Part shown: in pieces, positions 8,912 to 16,415 of the stretch
Layout: every line of letters begins with the position of its first letter
Numbering within the stretch: position 1 is the first letter of the stretch
Origin: Verrucomicrobiaceae bacterium
Lineage (GTDB): Bacteria > Verrucomicrobiota > Verrucomicrobiia > Chthoniobacterales > JAATET01
NCBI GenBank assembly: GCA_027488755.1
Contig: JAIYAZ010000059.1
Location: 1-64,000, forward strand
Direction: 5' to 3'
Length of the DNA: 64,000 nucleotides
Notes under the pieces: model-generated
What the model was told of the DNA's origin: nothing
Seen by the model: only the letters and a program-made list of their open reading frames with translations
Database searches by the model: none
Position numbers and translations under genes: made by a program

Positions 8912-10441
8912 ATGCTCACGAGGGTATTTTCGGCGGCGCTGCGTGGCGTGGACGCCATGGAAGTGACCGTGGAGGTCAACGCCGGCCCCGGCGACCCCCA
9001 GCTTGTTGTCGTCGGCCTGCCCGACGCCTCGGTGCGCGAAAGCCGCGAACGCGTCACCACCGCCATTGCCAACAGCGGCCTGCGCTGGCCCCGCACGCGC
9101 ACGACCGTCAACCTCGCCCCCGCCGACCTCAAAAAGGAGGGCCCCAGCTTCGACCTGCCCATCGCCGTCGGCATGGTCGCCGCCGCCGACGGCGCCGACA
9201 TCCCGCGCCTCGACCGCTGCCTCATCGCCGGCGAACTCGGGCTCAACGGCGAGGTCCGCCCCATCAAGGGCGCTCTCTCCATCGCCATCGAGGCCCGCCA
9301 CCGAAAAAAACGCGCCATCGTCGTCCCGCTGGCCAACGCCGCCGAAGCTGCCGTCGTCGCCGGCATTGACGTTTTCGGCGTGCGCAGCCTGCGCGAAGCC
9401 TACGACTTCCTCACCCGCGCGCAGGAGCTCACCCCCACCGCCGCCGACTTCGGAACCGCGCCGCCCGCGCCCGCCGAGGAGCTTGATTTCGCCGAGGTCC
9501 GCGGGCAGGAGCAGGTGAAGCGCGCCATCGAAGTCGCCGTCGCCGGCAACCACGCGCTCATCCTCATCGGCCCGCCCGGCAGCGGGAAGTCGATGCTCGC
9601 CAAACGCATCCCCTCCATCATGCCGCCCCTCACGCTCGAGGAGGCCATCGAGACCACGAAAATCCACAGCGTCGCCGGCCTCGGGCTCGGGGCCGGCGTG
9701 GTCGCCACCCGCCCCTTCCGCGCCCCGCACCACACCATCTCCGACGTCGGCCTCGTCGGCGGCTCCACGAATCCGTCGCCCGGCGAGGTCAGCCTCGCCC
9801 ACCACGGCGTCCTCTTCCTCGACGAGCTGCCGGAGTTCAAACGCTCCACCCTCGAAGTCCTCCGCCAACCGCTGGAGGACCGCAAAATCCTCATCAGCCG
9901 CGCCGCCGGCACCGTCACCTTTCCGGCGAACGCCATGCTCGTCGCCGCCCTCAACCCGTGCAAATGCGGCTATTTCGGCGACCCGAAACGCGAATGCCGC
10001 TGCTCCCCGCGCGAGGTGGAAAACTACCGCAACCGCATCTCCGGCCCGCTCCTCGACCGCATCGACATTCACGTCGAAGCCCCCGCCGTCGAATATCGCG
10101 ACCTCGCCAGCACCGAACGCGCCGAGTCCAGCGCCGCCATCCGCGCCCGCGTCGTTGCCGCCCGCGCCATCCAGACCGCCCGCTTCGCCAGCAGCCGCCG
10201 CGGCCGCACGAACGCCGAAATGTCCCCCGCCCAGCTCAAGGCCCACTGCCGCCTCGACGCCGCCGGCCAGGACCTCCTCCGCCTCGCGATGACCGAGCTT
10301 CAACTCTCCGCCCGCGCCTACGACCGCATCCTCAAAGTCGCCCGCACCCTCGCCGACCTCGCCGCCGCGGAAACCATCGCCCCCGCCCACGTCGCCGAGG
10401 CGATCCAATACCGCACCCTGGATCGCAACCTCTGGCGCTGA
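8912..10441 (+). CDS. YifB/ComM family Mg-chelatase-like AAA+ ATPase
   Basis: The 509-residue protein has an N-terminal Lon-like S5 domain (1-170), a Walker A GPPGSGKS at 220-227, the Walker B region LFLDELPEF, and the chelatase-type C-terminal domain. A cysteine-rich stretch ([19 protein letters not shown]) lies near 346-364, as usual in the family. ComM is a hexameric helicase that promotes branch migration during natural transformation in Vibrio and Haemophilus. A similar role here is inference. The start matches the family N-terminus ([10 protein letters not shown]). Confidence 0.93.
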   Translation: MLTRVFSAALRGVDAMEVTVEVNAGPGDPQLVVVGLPDASVRESRERVTTAIANSGLRWPRTRTTVNLAPADLKKEGPSFDLPIAVGMVAAADGADIPRLDRCLIAGELGLNGEVRPIKGALSIAIEARHRKKRAIVVPLANAAEAAVVAGIDVFGVRSLREAYDFLTRAQELTPTAADFGTAPPAPAEELDFAEVRGQEQVKRAIEVAVAGNHALILIGPPGSGKSMLAKRIPSIMPPLTLEEAIETTKIHSVAGLGLGAGVVATRPFRAPHHTISDVGLVGGSTNPSPGEVSLAHHGVLFLDELPEFKRSTLEVLRQPLEDRKILISRAAGTVTFPANAMLVAALNPCKCGYFGDPKRECRCSPREVENYRNRISGPLLDRIDIHVEAPAVEYRDLASTERAESSAAIRARVVAARAIQTARFASSRRGRTNAEMSPAQLKAHCRLDAAGQDLLRLAMTELQLSARAYDRILKVARTLADLAAAETIAPAHVAEAIQYRTLDRNLWR

Positions 10442-10816
10442 GATGGAGGTTCACGCCCCGGCCGCAATGGGCGCCATGAAGGAGACGAGTAAAAGGGAAA
10501 ACGGGAAAAGAGGGAGAAAGCGGTTCCCACCCCGATCACCTGTAGCGCCGGTCTATGACCGCCGGTCGACAAAAAATCCGACGGTCGCAGACCGCCGCGA
10601 CAATCCCTACCTAACGTTGCCAACCGGTATTCGCCCTTACCTTCCCAATCGAGCAGGATGTAGGTTTCGCCGCTGCCGGATCGATACACGCGGACGTTGA
10701 TCAAGGGGGGCGTCGGCCAACTTCCGGTTTTTGCCGCTCGATGGGCGGATGACCGTCTTTGACGGGAGGCGACCCGTGCCCTAGCCTTTCAAGCAGGATC
10801 TTCATCCCCTCTCCCC
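10442..10816. other. 375-base gap: REP-like inverted repeat and a possible coding remnant
   Basis: No complete gene is visible. The gap holds the inverted repeat described separately at 10541-10602. To its right, the minus strand between about 10735 and 10605 reads through without a stop and gives a protein-like sentence (VRVYRSGSGETYILLDW, then GEYRLATLG). This could be a gene remnant that ends at the repeat, or chance in GC-rich DNA. I found no start codon with a ribosome site for it. Confidence 0.5.
10541..10602. repeat. REP-like imperfect inverted repeat
   Basis: Left arm 10541-10565 and right arm 10578-10602 match at 20 of 25 positions when one is reverse-complemented. Each arm also contains its own small palindrome, CGGTC-3 bases-GACCG. 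This nested layout is typical of repetitive extragenic palindromes scattered through genomes. Only this copy was noticed in the window. Confidence 0.7.
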
Positions 10817-11344
10817 ATGACCATTCCTTATCCTCAGGCCAAACGTCTTTGCACCGCCAGCGAGTATCAACTGCTGGAGGCCGCGCGCCCCGAGAACCTC
10901 AACCGTCTGAAAGCGGCCGCGCTGAAGGCGAAGATCGCGCGGACGCGGACCTTCCTCGGCAAATGGCGGGATCTCGGCATCAGCCAGTCCCGCCGGGCCA
11001 AGGCCGGCGCAACGCCCGAGCGCACCGCGCAAAAGGCCGCGTGGTTTGCGGAGGCCATCCGCCGCTTCGAAGCGCAGGGGGCGAAGCTTGAAAAAGCCGC
11101 GGAGACCGCCGCCCGGCAGGCCGCGCAGAAAGCGAAAAAAGCCGCCCGGCCGAAACCCGCGACCCCCGCGCCGACCAAACGGGGCAGCCGCGCGAAGGGC
11201 AACCCGTTGAAATCGCCGGGAGCCGTCGCGACGCAGGGCAAGGTTCGCAAAATCCGCATCGCGCAGAGCGGCCAGAAAGGGCGCCTGCGCGGGCACGTTC
11301 TCGCCGCGGGCCGGCGCAACCAGGCCAAACGAAACGCACGCTAA
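10817..11344 (+). CDS. Lys/Ala-rich basic hypothetical protein
   Basis: The 175-residue protein is strongly basic. Residues 1-95 look helical and charged (SEYQLLEAARPENLNRLKAA, then KIARTRTFLGKWRDLGISQSRR). Residues 95-135 are an Ala/Lys/Pro-rich low-complexity region, and the tail is Arg/Lys-rich (GRLRGHVLAAGRRNQAKRNAR). The composition suggests nucleic-acid binding, as for small chromatin-like proteins, but I recognise no domain. The ATG follows a C/T-rich stretch without a clear Shine-Dalgarno site. It lies 58 bases before the permease gene. Confidence 0.7.
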   Translation: MTIPYPQAKRLCTASEYQLLEAARPENLNRLKAAALKAKIARTRTFLGKWRDLGISQSRRAKAGATPERTAQKAAWFAEAIRRFEAQGAKLEKAAETAARQAAQKAKKAARPKPATPAPTKRGSRAKGNPLKSPGAVATQGKVRKIRIAQSGQKGRLRGHVLAAGRRNQAKRNAR

Positions 11345-11352
11345 AACCGCGC

Positions 11353-11370
11353 CAAGGGACCCCTCCCTTG
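11353..11370. other. short stem-loop between two plus-strand genes
   Basis: Arms CAAGGGA (11353-11359) and TCCCTTG (11364-11370) pair perfectly around a four-base loop. No T-tract follows, so this is not a standard intrinsic terminator. It may slow transcription or have no role. Confidence 0.35.
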
Positions 11371-11402
11371 CCTGCGGCGCGGGCGCTGATTCCCTTCCCT
11401 AG

Positions 11403-12779
11403 ATGCCCCTTCCGCCCGCTCCTGCTGATACCGCCGCCCCGCCGGGCCTCGCGCGCTCGCTGGGTTTTACCGGCGTCCTCGGCCAGGCCATCGCGGGCAC
11501 CGCGCCCACGGCCACGCCGGCTGTGAACGTCGCCCTCGTTTTTATCGCCGTCGGCAGCGGCTCGTGGCTCGTTTTTCTTTTCGCCACGCTCGCGATCCTG
11601 CTCGTGGCGTTGAATATCCTGCCGCTGGCGCGCACGGGCTCGGCGGCCGGCTCGTTGTCGGACTACGTCGGGCGCGGCCTTGGTGAGACCTGGCGGCTCG
11701 TCGCCGGCTGGGCCCTGCTGCTCGCCTACCTCAGCACTGGCGTCGCCGTGCTGGCGGCCTGCGCGGGTTACACGGCTACGCTGCTCGCGGCCTTCCATGT
11801 TGCCCTGCCCGCCGCGGCGATCACGCTCATTCTCGGCGGCTTTGCCAGCCTGCTCGTCTCGCGTAACGTCCGTCTCTCCACCGGCGTCATGCTCGGCTTC
11901 GAGCTGCTGTCCATCGCCCTCGTGCTCGGGCTCTGCGCCATCATCCTGGTGCGTCTGGGTGGCGCGATGGACCTTTCCCAACTCCGTTTCGAAGGCCTGT
12001 CGCTGCAGGGAATCAACGGCGCGCTGCTCATCGGCATCCTCAGCTTTGCCGGCTTCGAAACCGCCGCCGTGCTCGGGGACGAAACCAAGGCCCCGCTGCG
12101 CGTGATCCCCCGGGCGCTGCTCGCCACGCCGGCGCTTACCGGGCTGTTCTTCGTGTTCTCGTCCTATGTGCTCGTCCTTGGTTTCAACCAATACCACATC
12201 GACGTCGCCGCGACCTCGACGCCGCTGGACGTGCTGGCCGACCGCATCCAACGCCCGGAACTCGGCATCCTCATCAGCTTCGGGGCCACGATCAGTCTCT
12301 TTGGCTGCACCGTCGCCACGCTGCTCGCCACCTCGCGCATCGCCTACGCGCTGGCCCGGCAAAATGCCCTGCCTGCCGCCCTGGCAAAGGTGGATCCCCG
12401 TCACGGCCTGCCCCGCAATGCCGTGGCGGGCGCCATTGGTCTCGTGCTCGCCGCCGCGGTGGGGCTGGCCTTCATGGTGCCGCCCGACACGCTCTACGAC
12501 TGGTTCGGCAGCTTTGCCACGTTCGGCTTCGTGCTCGCCTACCTGCTCACCTGCCTCAGCGCGCCGGTGTATCTGCACGCCCGCGGCGAGCTCCGCGTTT
12601 CCACGGTCGTCCTTTCCGTCGCGGGCATCCTCGTGCTGCTCTACGTGCTGGGGGCCTCGATCTATCCGGCCCCCGCCGCGCCCCTGAACCTCCTGCCGTG
12701 GATTTTTCTCGGCCTGCTCGTGGTGGGCACGCTGCTTTCCTTCGCGCTGCGTCGCCGGAGCGCGTCCGCCGCGCCTTAA
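11403..12779 (+). CDS. APC-family amino acid/amine permease
   Basis: A 458-residue inner-membrane protein with about twelve transmembrane segments. The first helix (GVLGQAIAGTAPTATPAVNV) and FAGFETAAVLGDETKAPLRVIPRALL near the sixth helix are typical of the amino acid-polyamine-organocation superfamily. The GFE(S/T)-type turn after helix 6 is characteristic. It probably imports or exchanges an amino acid or amine. The substrate is unknown and the gene has no metabolic partner next to it. Confidence 0.87.
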   Translation: MPLPPAPADTAAPPGLARSLGFTGVLGQAIAGTAPTATPAVNVALVFIAVGSGSWLVFLFATLAILLVALNILPLARTGSAAGSLSDYVGRGLGETWRLVAGWALLLAYLSTGVAVLAACAGYTATLLAAFHVALPAAAITLILGGFASLLVSRNVRLSTGVMLGFELLSIALVLGLCAIILVRLGGAMDLSQLRFEGLSLQGINGALLIGILSFAGFETAAVLGDETKAPLRVIPRALLATPALTGLFFVFSSYVLVLGFNQYHIDVAATSTPLDVLADRIQRPELGILISFGATISLFGCTVATLLATSRIAYALARQNALPAALAKVDPRHGLPRNAVAGAIGLVLAAAVGLAFMVPPDTLYDWFGSFATFGFVLAYLLTCLSAPVYLHARGELRVSTVVLSVAGILVLLYVLGASIYPAPAAPLNLLPWIFLGLLVVGTLLSFALRRRSASAAP

Positions 12780-12792
12780 TCCCCCCGCAAAG

Positions 12793-12804
12793 ATTTCGCG
12801 AAAT
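12793..12804. promoter_or_regulatory. 12-base perfect palindrome upstream of a TATAAT box
   Basis: ATTTCGCGAAAT is its own reverse complement. It ends 11 bases before the TATAAT box, placing it around the -35 position of the promoter described at 12816. It could be a second operator, but a 12-base palindrome alone is weak evidence. Confidence 0.35.
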
Positions 12805-12815
12805 TCTCCTTGCAA

Positions 12816-12840
12816 TATAATACGACTAACTTAGTCGTAT
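12816..12840 (+). promoter_or_regulatory. TATAAT -10 box overlapping a 21-base perfect palindrome (probable operator)
   Basis: A consensus TATAAT lies at 12816-12821. Overlapping its end is a perfect palindrome at 12820-12840, with arms ATACGACTAA and TTAGTCGTAT around a single C. The centre falls about where transcription would start. The core GACT-5 bases-AGTC resembles the class of sites bound by IscR/Rrf2-type regulators, though the flanks are shorter. A poor -35 match suggests dependence on an activator or a sigma variant. The likely controlled unit is the leader and the substrate-binding-domain gene at 13059. Confidence 0.65.
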
Positions 12841-12844
12841 ATAA

Positions 12845-12946
12845 ATGAAAACGCCGCTTGCCCCAAAGCCTGCGCCCCTCTGGTTGGGTCGCGCGGGTGG
12901 CCGGCGTTTGCCCGCCCCGGGGCGGAGTGGCTGTCGGCGGTGTTGA
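12845..12946 (+). CDS. possible 33-residue leader ORF
   Basis: An ATG five bases after the palindrome opens a 33-codon frame (MKTPLAPKPAPLWLGRAGG at its start) that ends at a TGA. It has no clear ribosome site and no recognisable motif. It might be a leader peptide between the regulated promoter and the gene at 13059, or chance. I include it because its position is suggestive, not because the sequence proves it. Confidence 0.2.
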   Translation: MKTPLAPKPAPLWLGRAGGRRLPAPGRSGCRRC

Positions 12947-13058
12947 TCCCGGCGTTTCCGGGCCAGGTCCGGCCTGAATGCGGCCGCCTGGCGTGTGTTT
13001 GTGCGCGGGGACCGGTGTCTCCCGCGGTCTGTTTCCAACCTTTTCGTGATTGTTTTCC

Positions 13059-13736
13059 ATGTCCTTTTCATCGTTTGCCGTTGCCCCCGATTCGCTCGGG
13101 CCGAATGTGCTCCGCGTCGGCCTCTTTGCCGGTTTTGCTCCCTTTGCCTGGCGGGAGGCCGGGCGGGGATGGCGGGGCCGTGATGTCACCTTTCTTCGCC
13201 GGTTTGCGGCGCGGGAGAAGCTGCGCCTCGAATTTGTCGAAAGCCGGTTCGACCGGCTCTGGGAATCGCCCGGGGCGGGAGCGGTGGACCTGGCGGCGAG
13301 CGGCATTTCCCGGCGGGAGGCCGTCCCGGGCGTGGCGTGGAGCGAACCCTACGCGGAGGTGCGCCGCAGCCTGCTGGTGCGGCGGCGGGACCGGGCGCGT
13401 CTCCACTCGCTGCGGGATTTCGGAGGGGCCCGCATGGCGGCCGTGGCGGGATCCGCGGCGGCCACGCACGCGGCGGAGCATCTGCCGGCCTCGGCCACGC
13501 TCACGCCCTGCGCCACGCTGGAGGCCGGCATTGAGGATCTGCTTGCCGGCCGGGTGGATGCCGTGGGCACCGGCAGCGTGAGTGCGGAGCATCACGCCGC
13601 GCGGCGGGATGGTCTCGGCATCGTGGATGTGCATGCCGACGCGCCCCGCGAGCGCATCGTCTTTGCGCTGCCGCGCTCCAGCCCCCTGCGCACCCGTCTC
13701 AACGCTTTCATCGCCGGCCATGCGCACCTTTATTGA
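13059..13736 (+). CDS. solute-binding (SBP_bac_3-like) domain protein without signal peptide
   Basis: The 225-residue protein looks like a type 3 periplasmic binding-protein fold: LRVGLFAGFAPFAWRE as first strand, a polar-amino-acid-type middle (DLAASGISRREAV, then WSEPYAEVRRSLLVR), and DLLAGRVDAVGTGS near the end. Such domains bind amino acids or other small ligands. No export signal is visible at the N-terminus (MSFSSFAVAPDSLG), so it may act in the cytosol or be a decayed secreted protein. ATG 13059 is preferred to a TTG at 13050. No permease or ATPase partner follows. Confidence 0.65.
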   Translation: MSFSSFAVAPDSLGPNVLRVGLFAGFAPFAWREAGRGWRGRDVTFLRRFAAREKLRLEFVESRFDRLWESPGAGAVDLAASGISRREAVPGVAWSEPYAEVRRSLLVRRRDRARLHSLRDFGGARMAAVAGSAAATHAAEHLPASATLTPCATLEAGIEDLLAGRVDAVGTGSVSAEHHAARRDGLGIVDVHADAPRERIVFALPRSSPLRTRLNAFIAGHAHLY

Positions 13737-13797
13737 CCGCTCGGCGCGTCGGCGCGGGCGCCGCCGGGGGCGGATGTTTGCCGGGACGGAGTTTCTC

Positions 13798-13862
13798 CTC
13801 GCCGCGCCCGACCTCGACGTCCGGCTGGAAGATGAGGACGCCGGGATGGAGGAGTGGGATGC
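13798..13862 (-). pseudogene. remnant copy of the 3' end of sbtB
   Basis: This stretch aligns with 15079-15143, the 3' end of the intact sbtB. Of the first 33 aligned bases 30 match, and similarity fades after that. On the minus strand it still reads HPGVLIFQPDVEVGRGEE, against HHGVIAFQQDVEVVRGEK in the intact protein. The rest of the gene and the stop codon are missing. The caspase-like gene lies between the two copies. Confidence 0.65.
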
Positions 13863-13966
13863 CGGTGAAAATCCGGCCCGCCGCACCCGGTGGTTGACGG
13901 ATGCTGGGGATGCCGGCATTGAGGGCGGGAATCGGTGCCCCATTTGAACCTTTGCCCCATGCTGCC

Positions 13967-15058
13967 ATGAAACAATGCGTCCTGCTCGCGGTGTTGTTTG
14001 CGTTCACCTCCGCGCTGGTCGCCGCCCCCGCCTGGGACCCCGCGCGAACGTGGGTCTTCGCGGTGGGCATCCTGAACTTCCAGGGCGGGGCCCTGCATGG
14101 CTGGCCGGAGGAAGGGCGCGTGGACGCCATCATGATCGATGCGCTCATCGAGCGCGGGGTGCCCGAGGATCAAATCGTCTTCCTCAAAAACGACGAGGCG
14201 ACGGACGCGCAGATTCGGAAAAAATTCGCCGCGTTTCTCCGGCTCCCGGAGCCTGGGGATACGCTCATCTTTTACTACGCGGGCCACGGCGGACGCGATT
14301 ACTACGACCCGGCGCGGCCCGTCTGGCTCGTGCCCTACGACACCGATAAGTCCTGGCAGACCGCCGACGTGCTCGGGGCCATTGAGAAAAACTTCCGCGG
14401 CGACCAGGTTCTCCTCACCGCCGATTGCTGCCACTCCGGCGGTCTCGCCGAGGAGGCGGCGCGCCGCGAGGGCCGCATCCGTTACGGCACGCTCACCAGC
14501 GCGCGATCCAGCGCGACGAGCACGGGCAACTGGACGTTCACGCAATGCCTGGCCGACGCCTACGCGGGCAAGTCGGCGGTGGACCTCAACCACGACGGCT
14601 CGATCACCTTCGCCGAGCTCGCCCAATACGCCGACCTCAAGATGGCCTTCCACGAGAACCAGCGCATGACCAGCGCGACGACGGACGGCTTTTCCGAGGA
14701 TCTCGTGCTCGCCTCCACCGGCGGCGCCGAGCCGGAGTTGGTGGGCGAGACTTGCGAGGGGCGCTGGGAGGGGGAGTGGTATTCCGCCCAGATCATCGCC
14801 GCCCAGGACGGCAAGTATTTCGTGACCTGGCCCGGCGCGGAGGACCGCGACGATGCCTGGCTGGAGCCGAAGGATCTGCGCCCCGTCGGAAACACCGGGC
14901 TGGACGATGGCACGAAGGTGGAGGCCGAATGGAACGAGACCTGGTATGGCGCCACCATCGTTCGCACCGAGCTCGGGCTCTCCCTCGTGCACTACGACGA
15001 TTTTGAGGAAACCGACGACGAATGGGTGCCCGCGCCGCGGATTCGTCCCCCAAGCTAG
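13967..15058 (+). CDS. secreted caspase-family protein with EF-hand loop and two Tudor-like repeats
   Basis: The 363-residue protein starts with a cleavable signal peptide (MKQCVLLAVLFAFTSALVAA). A peptidase C14 domain follows, with H107 in YYAGHGGRD and catalytic C155 in ADCCHSGG. Residues 206-217 (DLNHDGSITFAE) form a perfect EF-hand calcium loop. Two repeats, about 264-306 (EGRWEGEWYSAQII) and 316-360 (VEAEWNETWYGATIV), resemble Tudor/Agenet beta barrels. The protein is probably periplasmic or surface-located and calcium-responsive. The substrate is unknown. ATG 13967 is chosen because it places the signal peptide at the N-terminus. Confidence 0.87.
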   Translation: MKQCVLLAVLFAFTSALVAAPAWDPARTWVFAVGILNFQGGALHGWPEEGRVDAIMIDALIERGVPEDQIVFLKNDEATDAQIRKKFAAFLRLPEPGDTLIFYYAGHGGRDYYDPARPVWLVPYDTDKSWQTADVLGAIEKNFRGDQVLLTADCCHSGGLAEEAARREGRIRYGTLTSARSSATSTGNWTFTQCLADAYAGKSAVDLNHDGSITFAELAQYADLKMAFHENQRMTSATTDGFSEDLVLASTGGAEPELVGETCEGRWEGEWYSAQIIAAQDGKYFVTWPGAEDRDDAWLEPKDLRPVGNTGLDDGTKVEAEWNETWYGATIVRTELGLSLVHYDDFEETDDEWVPAPRIRPPS

Positions 15059-15066
15059 GGGGTGCC

Positions 15067-15369
15067 TCAGAGATACTTCTCGCCGCGCACGACCTCGACG
15101 TCCTGCTGAAAGGCGATGACGCCGTGGTGGGCGAAGTAGGTGTCCGCGAGATGCGCGATGATGCGCTCGGCCACCTCGGCGCTCACGATGGTTTCGAGGC
15201 GGGTGTTGGAGCCCTCCCAGTCGAGGGGTTCAAGCCCGCGCGCGCCCTGCCCGCGGGCGTCCGTCGCGGTGTAACCCTTTGCGCCGAGCCGGAGGATCGC
15301 GCTGACGATTTCCTCGGCGATGAGCCGCGTGGCGATGATGGTGACGAGCTTGAGTTTGACGGTGTGCAT
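15067..15369 (-). CDS. sbtB: PII-like signalling protein SbtB
   Basis: This 100-residue protein has the ferredoxin-like PII fold: VKLKLVTIIATRLIAEEIV, then GAKGYTATDARGQGARG, then WEGSNTRLETIVS. It lies directly downstream of the bicarbonate permease, as in cyanobacterial sbtAB, where SbtB binds cyclic AMP and adenine nucleotides and controls SbtA. The C-terminal cysteine pair of some cyanobacterial SbtBs is absent. ATG 15369 is preferred to an upstream start because it begins the first strand. It ends eight bases from the convergent caspase gene. Confidence 0.85.
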   Translation of the reverse strand: MHTVKLKLVTIIATRLIAEEIVSAILRLGAKGYTATDARGQGARGLEPLDWEGSNTRLETIVSAEVAERIIAHLADTYFAHHGVIAFQQDVEVVRGEKYL

Positions 15370-15392
15370 GGCGGGGAGGGGACTTGGGACAC

Positions 15393-16352
15393 TCACGCGA
15401 GGCGGCGCGCAATTTCCAGGTAAAGCGGAATGCCGATGGCGAGGTTGAACGGGAACGTGAGCCCGAGCGACGCGGTGAGGTAGTAGGAGGGATTGGCGTC
15501 CGGCAGCGCGATGCGCACCGCGGCCGGTGCGGCAATGTAGGACGCGCTGCCCGCCATCGCGCCGAGCACGGCGGCCCCGCCCGGGCTGAGGCCGGCGAAG
15601 ATTCCGAGCGCGACGCCGAGCGAGCCGTTGATGAGGGGCACCACGACCGTGAGCACGAGAAACCGCCAGCCCGCCCCGCGCAGCTCGCGGATGCGGCGCG
15701 CGGCGAGGGTGCCGAGTTCGATCATGAACAGCACGAGCGCACCGGTGAACATCGTCGTAAAAAACGGCGTCGCCTTCTCCATCCGCTCGACCCCGGCGAT
15801 CCAGCCGATCAGCAGCCCGCCGACCAGGAGCACGATGCTTTTGCCCGTGAGCACCTCGTGCAGCACCTTGGGCAGCGAGCGGGCGCCGCCGCCGGGCGAA
15901 AACATCTGCAGCGCCAGCAGCGCGATCACGATGCCGGGCACCTCAAGGATGGCCACCAGCGCGGGCATGAAGCCCTCGGGGCGCGCCCCGGCCGAGATGC
16001 AAAAGGCCACTGCCGCAATGAACGTGACCGCCGAGACCGAGCCATAGTGGGCCGCGAGCGCGGAGGCATCCATGAGCGAGAGCCGGGCGAACTTGCGGAA
16101 GCCCACGAGCGCGACCAGAGGGGTCACCACGCCGAGCACGAGCGTGACCCCCGCCGGCGCAAGCACCTCGAGCGGCGGGGTGCGGCTGAGTTCGATGCCG
16201 CCCTTGAATCCGATGGCCAGCAGCAGGTAGATCGACAGTCCGCCGTAGATCGCCTCGGGCAGTCGCAGGTCGCTGCGCAAAAATGTCGCGATCATCCCGA
16301 GCAAAAACGCGAGCGGCACGGGCGAGAGGAAATTTGAGGCGAGGATATCCAT
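15393..16352 (-). CDS. sbtA: sodium-dependent bicarbonate permease SbtA
   Basis: A 319-residue inner-membrane protein with about ten transmembrane segments in two inverted halves. The opening (LASNFLSPVPLAFLLGMIAT) and GSASYIAAPAAVRIALPDANPS near the end are typical of SbtA, which imports bicarbonate with sodium. The ATG at 16352 (MDILASN) fits the family better than a start 57 bases upstream. sbtB follows 23 bases later. In a heterotroph it may feed carboxylases; no carbon-fixation gene is visible here. Confidence 0.88.
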   Translation of the reverse strand: MDILASNFLSPVPLAFLLGMIATFLRSDLRLPEAIYGGLSIYLLLAIGFKGGIELSRTPPLEVLAPAGVTLVLGVVTPLVALVGFRKFARLSLMDASALAAHYGSVSAVTFIAAVAFCISAGARPEGFMPALVAILEVPGIVIALLALQMFSPGGGARSLPKVLHEVLTGKSIVLLVGGLLIGWIAGVERMEKATPFFTTMFTGALVLFMIELGTLAARRIRELRGAGWRFLVLTVVVPLINGSLGVALGIFAGLSPGGAAVLGAMAGSASYIAAPAAVRIALPDANPSYYLTASLGLTFPFNLAIGIPLYLEIARRLA

Positions 16353-16415
16353 GGCGGAACTCCCGCGCAAAAAGCCATCGCGCGGCCCGGCAGGGCAAGC
16401 CAATATCATCGGACC

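Noticed and set aside
12818-12831. Match to the first ten bases of the T7 phage promoter (TAATACGACT)
   Set aside because: The CACTATAG part that T7 polymerase needs is absent, there is no phage gene, and the match is explained by the TATAAT box plus the palindrome.
13582-13947. A 121-residue plus-strand frame after the solute-binding gene
   Set aside because: It runs out of frame over the 3' end of that gene and crosses the sbtB-like remnant. It has no ribosome site and no domain.
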